From: an uncultured Bacteroidales bacterium
GTDB lineage: Bacteria > Bacteroidota > Bacteroidia > Bacteroidales > Paludibacteraceae
NCBI GenBank assembly: GCA_903929065.1
Contig: CAIYTJ010000074.1
Span: 1-7,630 of the forward strand
Reading direction: 5' to 3'
DNA: 7,630 nt
Below, piece by piece: positions 1 through 6,375 of this stretch; within the stretch, counting starts at the first letter, position 1, and the number at the start of each line of letters is the position of its first letter. The notes under the pieces were generated by a model. That model ran no database searches. It worked only from the letters and a program-made list of their open reading frames with translations, and was not told the origin of the DNA. The translations under genes were made by a program, and so were the position numbers.

Positions 1-446
1 CTGCTTTTCAAACGCCAACAATCTTTGGTATCGGACTTTATTATACTTACGACAAAAGGCTTTCAATTGGAATTGATTATAGCTTGCAGCAATGGAAAGA
101 TGCAATGTATTTTGGAAAAACCAATACTCTTAGTAACCGTTCAAAACTTGCAATTGGAGCAGATTTTATCCCAAATCCTAAAGGAAGAAAATATTCTGAT
201 AGAGTACATTATCGTGCCGGTTTTAATATGAGCGATTCATATTTTAGTGTAAATGGACAAACTTTACCTAAAAACTACGGACTGTCTTTCGGTATTGGAT
301 TGCCATTACGAAACAGTAATACATTACTTAATGCTTCATTTGAATATGGCAGAATAGGAACCATGAGTATATTGAATGAAGATTATTATAAACTTACCTT
401 TAACTTTACGTTTAACGAACATTGGTTCTTTAAACGCAAATTGTAA
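1..446 (+). CDS. Outer-membrane beta-barrel protein, C-terminal fragment
   Basis: The reading frame is open from base 3 to the TAA at 444-446, so this is the 3' end of a gene that begins outside the window; about 147 residues are visible. They alternate short polar turns with strands rich in aromatic and small residues (for example GIGLYYTYD, LSIGIDYSLQQW, HYRAGFNMSDSYFSVNG, YGLSFGIGLPL, LLNASFEYGRIG), as in transmembrane beta-barrels. The tail FNFTFNEHWFFKRKL resembles the last strand of many Bacteroidota outer-membrane proteins. The internal ATG at 84 lies in the same frame, but the frame is coding upstream of it, so it is not the true start. lptC follows after 36 bp on the same strand with no terminator between, which suggests co-transcription with an envelope-biogenesis gene. 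From memory, a barrel protein of this kind often sits next to lptC in Bacteroidales. The exact substrate or family is not determinable. Confidence 0.8.
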   Translation, partial: AFQTPTIFGIGLYYTYDKRLSIGIDYSLQQWKDAMYFGKTNTLSNRSKLAIGADFIPNPKGRKYSDRVHYRAGFNMSDSYFSVNGQTLPKNYGLSFGIGLPLRNSNTLLNASFEYGRIGTMSILNEDYYKLTFNFTFNEHWFFKRKL

Positions 447-482
447 CCGAAAACGGTACTCAAATTCTATAATCCGATTGAA

Positions 483-1112
483 ATGAGACCGAAATTCCTT
501 TCATTTACAAAATCAAACGCGTGGAAAACAGCAATCTGCATTGTCTTTTCGGTAATGTTTGTTTATTCATGCAACCACGACAAACCGGATAAAATTGGAG
601 CTGTGAAAGATCGCTCCAAATTGCCACGGCTTCATGCAACCGATATTACAACTGTTATTTCCGATTCAGGTATCACGCGCTACCGGATTTCTGCCCCAAG
701 TTGGGACATTTATGACAGGGCAAGCCAGCCTTACTGGGAATTTCTAAAAGGAATTCACCTGGAGCGTTTTGATCAAAACTTGAAAGTAGATGCGAACATT
801 AAAAGCAAATACGCCAAATTCAATGAAAATGAGCAAACGTGGGAATTGCGCGGAAATGTGAAGGCAATCAATTTACAAGGAGAACTTTTTGAAACTGAGC
901 AACTTTTCTGGAATCAACGTCAGGAAAAGTTTTATTCGGATAGTTTAGTGAAAATCACACAACCAACCCGCATAATTACCGGCATTGGCTTTGAATCGGA
1001 TCAGACTATGTCAAAATACTCGATCAAACGGCCACAAGGCATTTTTCCAGTCGATGATAAAGACCCCGGCGAAGCTCCGGCTAATACACCTTCAAAACCT
1101 GAAACTAAATAG
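483..1112 (+). CDS. lptC: LPS export ABC transporter periplasmic protein LptC
   Basis: 209 residues. LptC links the inner-membrane LptBFG transporter to the periplasmic LptA bridge that carries lipopolysaccharide to the outer membrane. After a basic start, residues 15-29 form a hydrophobic segment ending in a lipobox (VYS-Cys30), so this copy is probably a lipoprotein rather than the single-span form of Escherichia coli. Residues 48-170 carry the LptC/OstA-type beta-jellyroll: the opening PRLHATDITTVISDSG, then ITRYRISAPSWDIYD, a PYWEFLKGIHLERFD strand, KSKYAKFNENEQTWELRGNV, and ELFETEQLFWNQRQEKFYSD. The last ~20 residues are Pro-, Asp- and Glu-rich and probably disordered. Length fits Bacteroidota LptC. 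The ATG at 483 is preceded by an A-rich leader and no Shine-Dalgarno, normal for this phylum. The gene ends 38 bp before the convergent meaB, so no lpt or surA-type gene follows on this strand. Confidence 0.88.
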   Translation: MRPKFLSFTKSNAWKTAICIVFSVMFVYSCNHDKPDKIGAVKDRSKLPRLHATDITTVISDSGITRYRISAPSWDIYDRASQPYWEFLKGIHLERFDQNLKVDANIKSKYAKFNENEQTWELRGNVKAINLQGELFETEQLFWNQRQEKFYSDSLVKITQPTRIITGIGFESDQTMSKYSIKRPQGIFPVDDKDPGEAPANTPSKPETK

Positions 1113-1114
1113 CT

Positions 1115-1147
1115 GATTGAATCAGAATCAGGTCAATCCGGATTCAA
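1115..1147. terminator. Possible weak bidirectional terminator between lptC and meaB
   Basis: The 38-bp gap between the convergent lptC and meaB genes contains overlapping inverted repeats. The best hairpin pairs GAATC (1125-1129) with GATTC (1141-1145), continues through one A/G mismatch to GG/CC, and closes on a five-base loop (TCAAT). There is no clean U tract on either side (AAATCTTATC follows on +). Position between convergent genes supports a terminator role, but the stem is short and imperfect. Confidence 0.3.
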
Positions 1148-1150
1148 ATC

Positions 1151-2251
1151 TTATCTTTTAAAGTATTTATCCAACAGGTTTTTAGCAGCAATAAATGAAC
1201 TCAGTTCGTCTGATAAAACCTTCTTTTCACTTTCAACAAGTTGATTCTGAATTTCCGGATTTTGATAGAAATTAGCTTTTAGCTGTTCATTTATGGTTTC
1301 GTACATCCAATACCGTGATTGATCATTTCGCTTTACATTAAAATAATTATTCTCTTTTACGAATTTAATGTATTTTTCCACCATTTCCCAAATCTCCGAA
1401 ATTCCTATATTTTCAATGGAAGAACAAGTAATTGCTTCTGGTGACCAACCGGAATCGTGTGGAGGAAAAAGGTGCAGAGCATTCTGATATTGTGATCGGG
1501 CAACATTGGCTTTTTCAACATTGGAACCATCACATTTATTGATGGCAATTCCGTCCGCCATTTCCATGATTCCGCGTTTGATTCCCTGCAACTCGTCACC
1601 AGCACCAGCCAGTTGAATAAGCAAAAAGAAATCAACCATGGAATGAACCGAAGTTTCAGATTGTCCAACGCCAACTGTTTCAACAAAAATTGTATCAAAT
1701 CCGGCAGCTTCACAAAGTATTATACTTTCGCGGGTTTTGCGCGCTACACCTCCTAATGAACCGGCTGAAGGTGAAGGCCGGATAAATGCATTTTTGGCAA
1801 CAGAGAGTTCTTCCATTCGGGTTTTATCGCCCAGAATACTGCCTTTGGAACGTTCACTGCTTGGATCGATGGCTAATACAGCCAATTTATGACCGTCGCG
1901 AACCAGATACATTCCTAATGCTTCAATAAAAGTACTTTTCCCTGCACCGGGAACACCGGTAATGCCCAGTCGAATTGATTTTCCGGCATGTGGCAGGCAT
2001 TTTTCAATTACTTCCTGAGCAATATGTTGATGTTCAGGCAAAGAACTTTCGACCAACGTAACCGCCTGACTTAACATGGAAATATCACCGCCAAGAATTC
2101 CTTCAACAAATTCGTTTGCGGTATATTTGTGTCGTTTTGGAGATGATTTACGGTACGGATTTACCATAGGTGCATTATCAACGCCCTGATTCACTGATAA
2201 TCCTTTGTAAGCAGGGTCATTTTCCGGATGATTCTTTTTATCGTAATGCAT
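1151..2251 (-). CDS. meaB: Methylmalonyl-CoA mutase-associated GTPase MeaB
   Basis: 366 residues of the MeaB/ArgK G3E P-loop GTPase family. MeaB binds methylmalonyl-CoA mutase, gates loading of adenosylcobalamin and helps protect or reactivate the enzyme. It is cytoplasmic and serves the succinate-propionate route. Visible motifs: Walker A GVPGAGKST at 99-107; LAIDPSS at 127-132 with the Mg-binding Asp129; GSILGDKTRM at 137-146; the switch-type ETVGVGQSE at 191-199; base-recognition NKCD at 238-241. A helical N-terminal region (about 43-90) precedes the G domain and a helical C-terminal arm (about 300-366) follows it, the arm used for dimerisation in the family. The start HPENDPAYKGLSVNQGV is, from memory, typical of Bacteroidota MeaB, supporting the ATG at 2251. 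The family name ArgK (arginine kinase) is a historical misannotation. The mutase genes mutA/mutB are not in this window; upstream on the same strand is DUF1573, separated by a probable terminator. Confidence 0.95.
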   Translation of the reverse strand: MHYDKKNHPENDPAYKGLSVNQGVDNAPMVNPYRKSSPKRHKYTANEFVEGILGGDISMLSQAVTLVESSLPEHQHIAQEVIEKCLPHAGKSIRLGITGVPGAGKSTFIEALGMYLVRDGHKLAVLAIDPSSERSKGSILGDKTRMEELSVAKNAFIRPSPSAGSLGGVARKTRESIILCEAAGFDTIFVETVGVGQSETSVHSMVDFFLLIQLAGAGDELQGIKRGIMEMADGIAINKCDGSNVEKANVARSQYQNALHLFPPHDSGWSPEAITCSSIENIGISEIWEMVEKYIKFVKENNYFNVKRNDQSRYWMYETINEQLKANFYQNPEIQNQLVESEKKVLSDELSSFIAAKNLLDKYFKR

Positions 2252-2270
2252 AAAACAATCGTTTCAAACT

Positions 2271-2300
2271 AAAAGAGCCAAGATTTCACCCGGCCCTTTT
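2271..2300 (-). terminator. Likely intrinsic terminator after the DUF1573 gene
   Basis: Read on the minus strand, AAAAGGGCC (2300-2292) pairs with GGCTCTTTT (2279-2271): a nine-base stem with one G-U wobble, a twelve-base loop, and a run of U in the descending arm followed by AGUUUG. On the plus strand the same position is an A-C mismatch, so the hairpin is better formed in minus-strand RNA. It sits 25 bp after the DUF1573 stop and about 20 bp before the meaB start. It would therefore end the DUF1573 transcript or attenuate read-through into meaB. Confidence 0.5.
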
Positions 2301-2324
2301 GAAAATTTAATTGATATTTTCTTT

Positions 2325-3404
2325 TTATTTTACTTTCCAGCTTACAATTAAAATAACGAAACTGTTTTCGGGATCGTTGGTTTGTACGGTAAATGATTTT
2401 TTGTAATCGCCGGCAACTAATCCTTTGGAATCAACAGTTACAGCAATCTCAGACGATTTTCCACCAGAAACACTTGATTTCTGTGCTTTTACAGTCAATT
2501 CTTTATTATTGTTGATTACTCTGCGAATTTCAAGTGAATTCTGACCTTTATTATTCACTTTTAATTTACCCGCTTTCTTAGAATTTACAGTTATAACTCC
2601 CAGGTTCACTGTTCTCTCAGGAATCTCAAGAATCGGAGAATTACGTTTTTGATCCAAAGTCAGTTTGCTGAAATCTTCTGTAACATTACTTACAACCAAC
2701 ACTTTAAAGTTTTCAGTTGTATTTTTCACGCCATTTACAGCCATAAAAACATCATTCGAAACCGGACCCCATTGAGCGCATTTTTTAGAATCAAATGTAA
2801 ATGTGACTTTTCCTTCCTGATTAGGATTCAACGTTTCAGGAGAAACTGTGGCAGTAAGATAAGCCGGCAGGTTTTCAACAGTTGGCTTTATCGGAGCTTT
2901 GGATAAATTCTGAATATCCATAACTCTAGTCTGTGTTTTTCCTTTATCCACATTATTCATTTGAATCACTTTGGATTTCAAACCCAAGCCATTCATATTT
3001 ATAGGATAAGGCGAAGCATCACCTGAAGCTTTAGGAATTACTTCACCATGAATTGTCAATACAAATTGTTCTTCGGAAGCATTGCTGTAAATGGTAATTG
3101 TTTTGGTGAAAGCTCCGGGACGACCTGTTGTATTGTAAATTACCGTAATTGAACCTTTTTTGCCCGGTTCAATTGGTTCTTTAGTCCAGGAAGGAGTCGT
3201 ACAACCGCAAGAAGCCTGCGCCCTGTTAATTACTAAAGGTGCATTTCCTTTATTTACAAATTCAAAAACGTGAGTAATCTTACCATCTTCTTCATTTACT
3301 TTTCCGAAATCATACGATTTTTCTTCAAAGGTAATAACTGCTTTCTGGGCCATTGCTGCAAACGACAAAACAAGGCAAGCCAGAATCAAACTGTACTTCT
3401 TCAT
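2325..3404 (-). CDS. Exported DUF1573 (ASH/Ig-like) domain protein
   Basis: 359 residues. Residues 1-19 (MKKYSLILACLVLSFAAMA) form a signal peptide with likely cleavage before Gln20, so the protein is periplasmic or at the cell surface; there is no lipobox cysteine. Residues 22-122 are a DUF1573 domain, with the opening ITFEEKSYDFGKVNEEDGKI, a HVFEFVNKGNAPLVI strand, the hallmark CGC at 66-68 (ASCGCTTPSW), and TVIYNTTGRPGAFTKTITIYSN. The middle (about 135-240) looks like a second immunoglobulin-like module, and 255-355 a third with the same plan (RTVNLGVITVNSKKAGKLKVNNKG ... SFTVQTNDPENSF). Bacteroidota genomes carry many such proteins; their molecular role is not established, though the fold suggests protein binding. 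The two close cysteines could form a disulfide. A TAnnTTTG promoter element lies 44-51 bp upstream. No functional link with meaB is evident. Confidence 0.85.
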   Translation of the reverse strand: MKKYSLILACLVLSFAAMAQKAVITFEEKSYDFGKVNEEDGKITHVFEFVNKGNAPLVINRAQASCGCTTPSWTKEPIEPGKKGSITVIYNTTGRPGAFTKTITIYSNASEEQFVLTIHGEVIPKASGDASPYPINMNGLGLKSKVIQMNNVDKGKTQTRVMDIQNLSKAPIKPTVENLPAYLTATVSPETLNPNQEGKVTFTFDSKKCAQWGPVSNDVFMAVNGVKNTTENFKVLVVSNVTEDFSKLTLDQKRNSPILEIPERTVNLGVITVNSKKAGKLKVNNKGQNSLEIRRVINNNKELTVKAQKSSVSGGKSSEIAVTVDSKGLVAGDYKKSFTVQTNDPENSFVILIVSWKVK

Positions 3405-3447
3405 ATCTATTTATTTTATTTGTTTATTGAATCAGTTTTGTGATATG

Positions 3448-3481
3448 CAAAAGTATAAAAAATGTCGTTCATAATTTACAA
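3448..3481 (-). promoter_or_regulatory. Candidate promoter of the DUF1573 gene
   Basis: On the minus strand TACTTTTG (3455-3448) matches the Bacteroidota -7 consensus TAnnTTTG exactly. The nearest upstream TTG (3481-3479) is 23 nt away, longer than the usual 19-21, so the -33 element is uncertain. Transcription would start near 3440, giving a leader of about 36 nt before the ATG at 3404. Confidence 0.5.
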
Positions 3482-3601
3482 ATTATTGGAATTTCTGTTT
3501 AAATTTAGTTAAATGGCTGATTCTTTTCGTTATATCAATCATATTAAGTCCAAAATCGGGAAAATAACAGCACGAAACAACCACCCTAATAACGCGATCA
3601 A

Positions 3602-3632
3602 TTGAAAAACAGGTAAAAAATAGTTACCTTTG
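3602..3632 (+). promoter_or_regulatory. Promoter of the M20 amidohydrolase gene
   Basis: TACCTTTG (3625-3632) matches the Bacteroidota -7 element TAnnTTTG, and TTG (3602-3604) lies 20 nt upstream as the -33 element. Transcription should start near 3639-3641, leaving a leader of only about 13 nt (ending AACAGACAAAAG) before the ATG at 3653. The leader has no Shine-Dalgarno. The short leader supports this start codon. Confidence 0.62.
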
Positions 3633-3652
3633 ACGTTCAAAACAGACAAAAG

Positions 3653-4840
3653 ATGAAAGCACATATTCAACAACTTACAGATAAATACAGCAACTACGTG
3701 GTGGACTGTTATCATCACCTTCACTCCCACCCCGAACTTTCGTTTCACGAAGTGGAAACGGCCGCATTTATTTGCGATGAATTGACGAAAATGGAAATTC
3801 CTTTCCGGGCAGGAATCGGTGGGACCGGTATTTTAGGAAAAATAGAAGGCCGGTATCCATCCAAAAAAGTAATTGCCTTGCGGGCTGATATGGATGCATT
3901 ACCGGTTTCGGAAGAAGTGGATGTTCCGTGGAAATCGACCGTTGAAAATGTGATGCATGCCTGCGGGCACGATTCGCATGTTTCCTGCCTGTTGGGAGTT
4001 GCAAAAATTTTTTCCGACATTAAAAACGAATTCGAAGGTACGATTTTGCTGATATTTCAACCGGGCGAAGAAAAAGCACCGGGTGGTGCCCGTTTAATGC
4101 TCGAAGATGGCATTTTTTATGAGCTTGAACCCGAATTAATACTAGCACAACATGCTTCGATTGATTATCCAACCGGAACAATGGGTTTTCTGCCGGGAAT
4201 GATTATGGCTTCTGCCGATGAAATTCATGTCAAAATCCGCGGAAAAGGTGGTCACGGTGCTTTACCACACTTGTGCAACGATACGGTGCTGGCCGGAGCT
4301 CAAACGCTGGTTTCACTGCAACAGGTTCGCAGCCGGCTGTGCCCCCCGCTTACACCCATGGTGCTGACATTCGGCCGGTTTATGGCTAACGGAGCACAAA
4401 ATATAATTCCCGGCGAAGTTCAACTTTCAGGTACTTTCCGCACAGTTGACGAAAAATGGCGCGGCGAGGCAAAAAAACATATCCGACGAATAATTACCGA
4501 AACATGTGCTGCTTATGGTTGTACTGCCGAAATTGATATTCCGGATGGTTATCCATGTGTAGTCAATAATGAAGAAGTAACTTCAAAAGCGCGTGAATTT
4601 GCCACAGAATGGGTTGGTGAAGAAAATATCCGGTCGCTGGAAATGCGAATGACCTCGGAAGATTTTGGATTCTTCACGCAAAAATATCCTTGTACATTTT
4701 ATCGGTATGGAGTAAAAGGAGAAATTAATGCCGATTGCGATGGTTTGCACAGCTCAACCTTCAGAATTGATGAGACTGCATTGAAAACAGGAACCGGCGG
4801 TATGGCATGGTTGGCACTCAGGTTTTTGGGAATTGGTTAA
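3653..4840 (+). CDS. M20D-family metallo-amidohydrolase (N-acyl-amino-acid / hippurate hydrolase type)
   Basis: 395 residues, the usual length for M20D peptidases (hippurate hydrolase, N-acyl-L-amino acid amidohydrolase, IAA-amino acid hydrolase). These enzymes cut an amide bond between an acyl group and an amino acid with a metal centre. Motifs in order: HHLHSHPELSFHE (21-33); ALRADMDALPV (75-85); metal-binding MHACGHDSH (101-109, with Cys104 and His106); FQPGEE (135-140, catalytic Glu139 and ligand Glu140); AQH (165-167, His167); GKGGHGALPH (197-206) opening the lid/dimerisation domain, about 190-300; TSEDFGF (334-340); and LHSSTF (365-370) with the last ligand, His366. All expected ligands are present, so it should be active. 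There is no signal peptide, so it is cytoplasmic. The substrate cannot be read from the sequence. Its stop overlaps that of the convergent GNAT gene. Confidence 0.9.
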   Translation: MKAHIQQLTDKYSNYVVDCYHHLHSHPELSFHEVETAAFICDELTKMEIPFRAGIGGTGILGKIEGRYPSKKVIALRADMDALPVSEEVDVPWKSTVENVMHACGHDSHVSCLLGVAKIFSDIKNEFEGTILLIFQPGEEKAPGGARLMLEDGIFYELEPELILAQHASIDYPTGTMGFLPGMIMASADEIHVKIRGKGGHGALPHLCNDTVLAGAQTLVSLQQVRSRLCPPLTPMVLTFGRFMANGAQNIIPGEVQLSGTFRTVDEKWRGEAKKHIRRIITETCAAYGCTAEIDIPDGYPCVVNNEEVTSKAREFATEWVGEENIRSLEMRMTSEDFGFFTQKYPCTFYRYGVKGEINADCDGLHSSTFRIDETALKTGTGGMAWLALRFLGIG

Positions 4841-4842
4841 CC
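4835..4842. other. Shared palindromic stop region GGTTAACC
   Basis: The convergent amidohydrolase and acetyltransferase genes overlap by four bases. The plus-strand TAA is 4838-4840 and the minus-strand TAA is 4839-4837, inside the eight-base palindrome GGTTAACC, so each protein ends Gly-stop using the same bases. There is no room for a terminator between the genes; each transcript must run into the other gene as antisense before ending. Confidence 0.9.
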
Positions 4843-5400
4843 GTTAATTGAAAATTCATCTTTCTCCACATCGTAGTGATACACGGTGGTGTACAATTTT
4901 TCCTTAATCAGTTCGAAATGCGAATTGGCAAAATGCGGATCGTTGCTCATAATCAACATAGGCAATAAAAAACCGTCATCTTCATAAGGTGGTTGTGCGT
5001 ATTTATGGGAGATAACCGAAAATCCGAGCTTTTCATAAAAGCGAATCCGGCGAATGGCATTGGTATTCGATGGTAATTCCACTTCGAGAATAATGGGGAG
5101 TTTTGTTTGTTGTTTAAACATCTCCATGGCTTCGGTGCCGATTTTCTGATTTCGCAAAGGCGGAAGTATGGCGAAATGTTCTATATATGAAAACCGATCG
5201 AAAGTCCAGTAATTCAGCATGCCCACAAATTTCTCTTCGCGAAGAACCGCCACCGCACTAAACCGTTTTTCATAAGTTAACTCATACTCAAGGCCCGCCC
5301 AGTTCCGGCGTTCAGCCGGAGGAAAAGCAAGCGTATACAGATTATACAAATTCGTGAAAAGGGGATTTGTTACGTTCAGTATTTTATGAAAATCAAGCAT
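4837..5400 (-). CDS. GNAT-family N-acetyltransferase
   Basis: 187 residues. The family transfers an acetyl group from acetyl-CoA to an amine; the acceptor here is unknown. The core fold is visible at about 15-150: FTNLYNLYTLAFPPAERRNW (helix 1/2 region), AVAVLREEKFVGMLNYWTF (strands 2-3), and EHFAILPPLRNQKIGTEAM (74-92), which is strand 4 plus the acetyl-CoA pyrophosphate loop. The loop R83-N-Q-K-I-G-T89 matches the family's R/Q-x-x-G-x-G/A except that its first Gly is Lys86 and the last position is Thr. NTNAIRRIRFYEKLGFSVI (113-130) is the usual motif B. A stretch of ~40 residues beyond the core (about 148-187) is an add-on of unknown role. Soluble, no signal peptide. The start at 5400 is the first ATG of the frame with good domain content; no clear TAnnTTTG was found upstream, so its promoter is unresolved. 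Confidence 0.82.
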   Translation of the reverse strand: MLDFHKILNVTNPLFTNLYNLYTLAFPPAERRNWAGLEYELTYEKRFSAVAVLREEKFVGMLNYWTFDRFSYIEHFAILPPLRNQKIGTEAMEMFKQQTKLPIILEVELPSNTNAIRRIRFYEKLGFSVISHKYAQPPYEDDGFLLPMLIMSNDPHFANSHFELIKEKLYTTVYHYDVEKDEFSING

Positions 5401-5443
5401 ATTCCAGTTTTTGAAATAAATATTGAGATTTGGAGTATAAAGT

Positions 5444-5465
5444 GTTTATTATCTTAACAATAAAC
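5444..5465. repeat. 7-bp inverted repeat in the divergent intergenic region
   Basis: GTTTATT (5444-5450) and AATAAAC (5459-5465) are perfect inverted copies around an eight-base spacer, in the 201-bp region between the divergent acetyltransferase and NifU-like genes. It lies 46 bp upstream of the -33 element of the NifU-like promoter and about 45-65 bp upstream of the acetyltransferase start. An operator for either gene is possible, but AT-rich DNA produces such repeats by chance. Confidence 0.3.
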
Positions 5466-5510
5466 TTTAAAAAAAGTTCACAATTAACTCGATAATAGTT
5501 GGTCGTGTCA

Positions 5511-5540
5511 TTGTTAAGTCGTAAAAAAGCCGTACTTTTG
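5511..5540 (+). promoter_or_regulatory. Promoter of the NifU-like / GGGtGRT unit
   Basis: TACTTTTG (5533-5540) is an exact TAnnTTTG -7 element and TTG (5511-5513) sits 19 nt upstream as the -33 element, the best-formed promoter in the window. Transcription should start near 5547-5549, leaving an A-rich leader of about 54 nt (ending AACAACAAAAGT) without a Shine-Dalgarno before the ATG at 5602. Confidence 0.68.
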
Positions 5541-5601
5541 CGCTCAAATTCAACCAATAGAATTTCAAGACAAATTAATATATAAATTAAACAACAAAAG
5601 T

Positions 5602-6294
5602 ATGATTTATTCGCACGAAGTAGAACACATGTGTGTTGTGAAAAAAGGTCCGGATCACGGTCCTGCACCCATTCCTGAAGAAGGCAAATGGGTAAAATCG
5701 AAAGAAATTAAAGACATTTCAGGGTTGACTCACGGTGTGGGTTGGTGTGCTCCTCAACAGGGTGCCTGTAAACTGACTTTGAATGTAAAAGAAGGTATTA
5801 TTGAAGAAGCATTGGTTGAAACTATCGGTTGTTCGGGTATGACCCACTCGGCTGCAATGGCTGCCGAAATTCTTACCGGAAAAACCATTCTGGAAGCATT
5901 GAATACTGACTTAGTTTGTGATGCTATCAACGTGGCAATGCGTGAATTGTTCCTGCAAATCGTTTACGGACGCACACAATCTGCTTTCTCAGAAGGTGGA
6001 CTTCCTATTGGTGCGGGACTTGAAGATTTGGGTAAAGGCTTGCGCTCGCAGGTTGGAACTACCTTCGCAACCAACACAAAAGGTGTTCGTTACCTGGAAT
6101 TAGCCGAAGGTTATATCAGCCGCATGGCACTGGACGAAGACGGAGAAGCTTGTGGATACGAATTCGTACGTGTAGGTCCAATGTTGGACTTAGTAAAAAA
6201 AGGAGTAGATGCGAACGAAGCATTGAAAAAATCTACCAGTACGTATGGTCGTTTTGCAAATGCTGCAAAATATATCGATCCCCGTCACGAGTAG
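5602..6294 (+). CDS. NifU/IscU-like Fe-S cluster scaffold protein (GGGtGRT-associated)
   Basis: 230 residues. Residues 50-142 follow the NifU N-terminal/IscU fold: KLTLNVKEGIIEEALVETIGC (57-77) matches the scaffold strand pair ending in the cluster cysteine Cys77, then SGMTHSAAMAAEIL and GKTILEAL (93-100), and a last helix starting near LEDLGKG (140-146). Such proteins assemble Fe-S clusters and hand them to client enzymes in the cytoplasm. Oddities: the first cysteine region is WCAPQQGAC (Cys49 and Cys56) instead of the usual A-C-G-D; the position of the third canonical cysteine appears to be Ile136 or Gly137 in GGLPIGAGLEDL; and residues 147-230 are an extension absent from IscU, with YLELAEGYISRM and another cysteine (Cys184). 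Cys11 and Cys106 are extra. The partner gene starts 81 bp downstream on the same strand, the usual companion of this subfamily as I recall it. Codons are biased to GGT, CGT and AAC, suggesting strong expression. Confidence 0.82.
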   Translation: MIYSHEVEHMCVVKKGPDHGPAPIPEEGKWVKSKEIKDISGLTHGVGWCAPQQGACKLTLNVKEGIIEEALVETIGCSGMTHSAAMAAEILTGKTILEALNTDLVCDAINVAMRELFLQIVYGRTQSAFSEGGLPIGAGLEDLGKGLRSQVGTTFATNTKGVRYLELAEGYISRMALDEDGEACGYEFVRVGPMLDLVKKGVDANEALKKSTSTYGRFANAAKYIDPRHE

Positions 6295-6322
6295 TTGACA
6301 ATTGACAATTGACAATTGACAG
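6295..6322 (+). repeat. Four tandem copies of heptamer TTGACAA
   Basis: Immediately after the TAG stop (6292-6294) of the NifU-like gene come three exact TTGACAA units (6295-6315) and a fourth with its last base changed, TTGACAG (6316-6322), then a degenerate TTACAAA. Each junction creates a CAATTG palindrome. The array fills about a third of the 81-bp gap before the GGGtGRT gene. Copy number could vary by slippage and would change the spacing in the transcript without altering either protein. Confidence 0.9.
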
Positions 6323-6375
6323 TTACAAACCAATTTCCAAATTATCAAATTTACTCATCTTCAAATTAAAAAAAT

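Noticed and set aside
25..231. Open frame of 68 codons on + overlapping the barrel fragment
   Set aside because: The frame from base 3 to 446 reads as a barrel protein; this one is low-complexity and Ile/Leu-rich and is a shadow.
1405..1713. Minus-strand frame of 102 codons inside meaB
   Set aside because: Lies wholly within the motif-bearing meaB frame and has no recognisable domain.
2649..2906. Plus-strand frame of 85 codons opposite the DUF1573 gene
   Set aside because: Antisense to a well-supported coding frame, rich in Phe, Cys and Arg, with no promoter or domain.
3745..4020. Two minus-strand frames opposite the amidohydrolase N-terminus
   Set aside because: They oppose the conserved metal-binding region of the M20 protein and show no family features.
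5393..5668. Minus-strand frame of 91 codons spanning the divergent intergenic region
   Set aside because: It overlaps the promoter and the start of the NifU-like gene in antisense and the acetyltransferase start; the composition is not protein-like.
6295..6322. TTGACA units read as E. coli-type -35 boxes
   Set aside because: The window's other promoters use Bacteroidota -33/-7 elements, and no matching -10 or TAnnTTTG lies at a suitable distance downstream.
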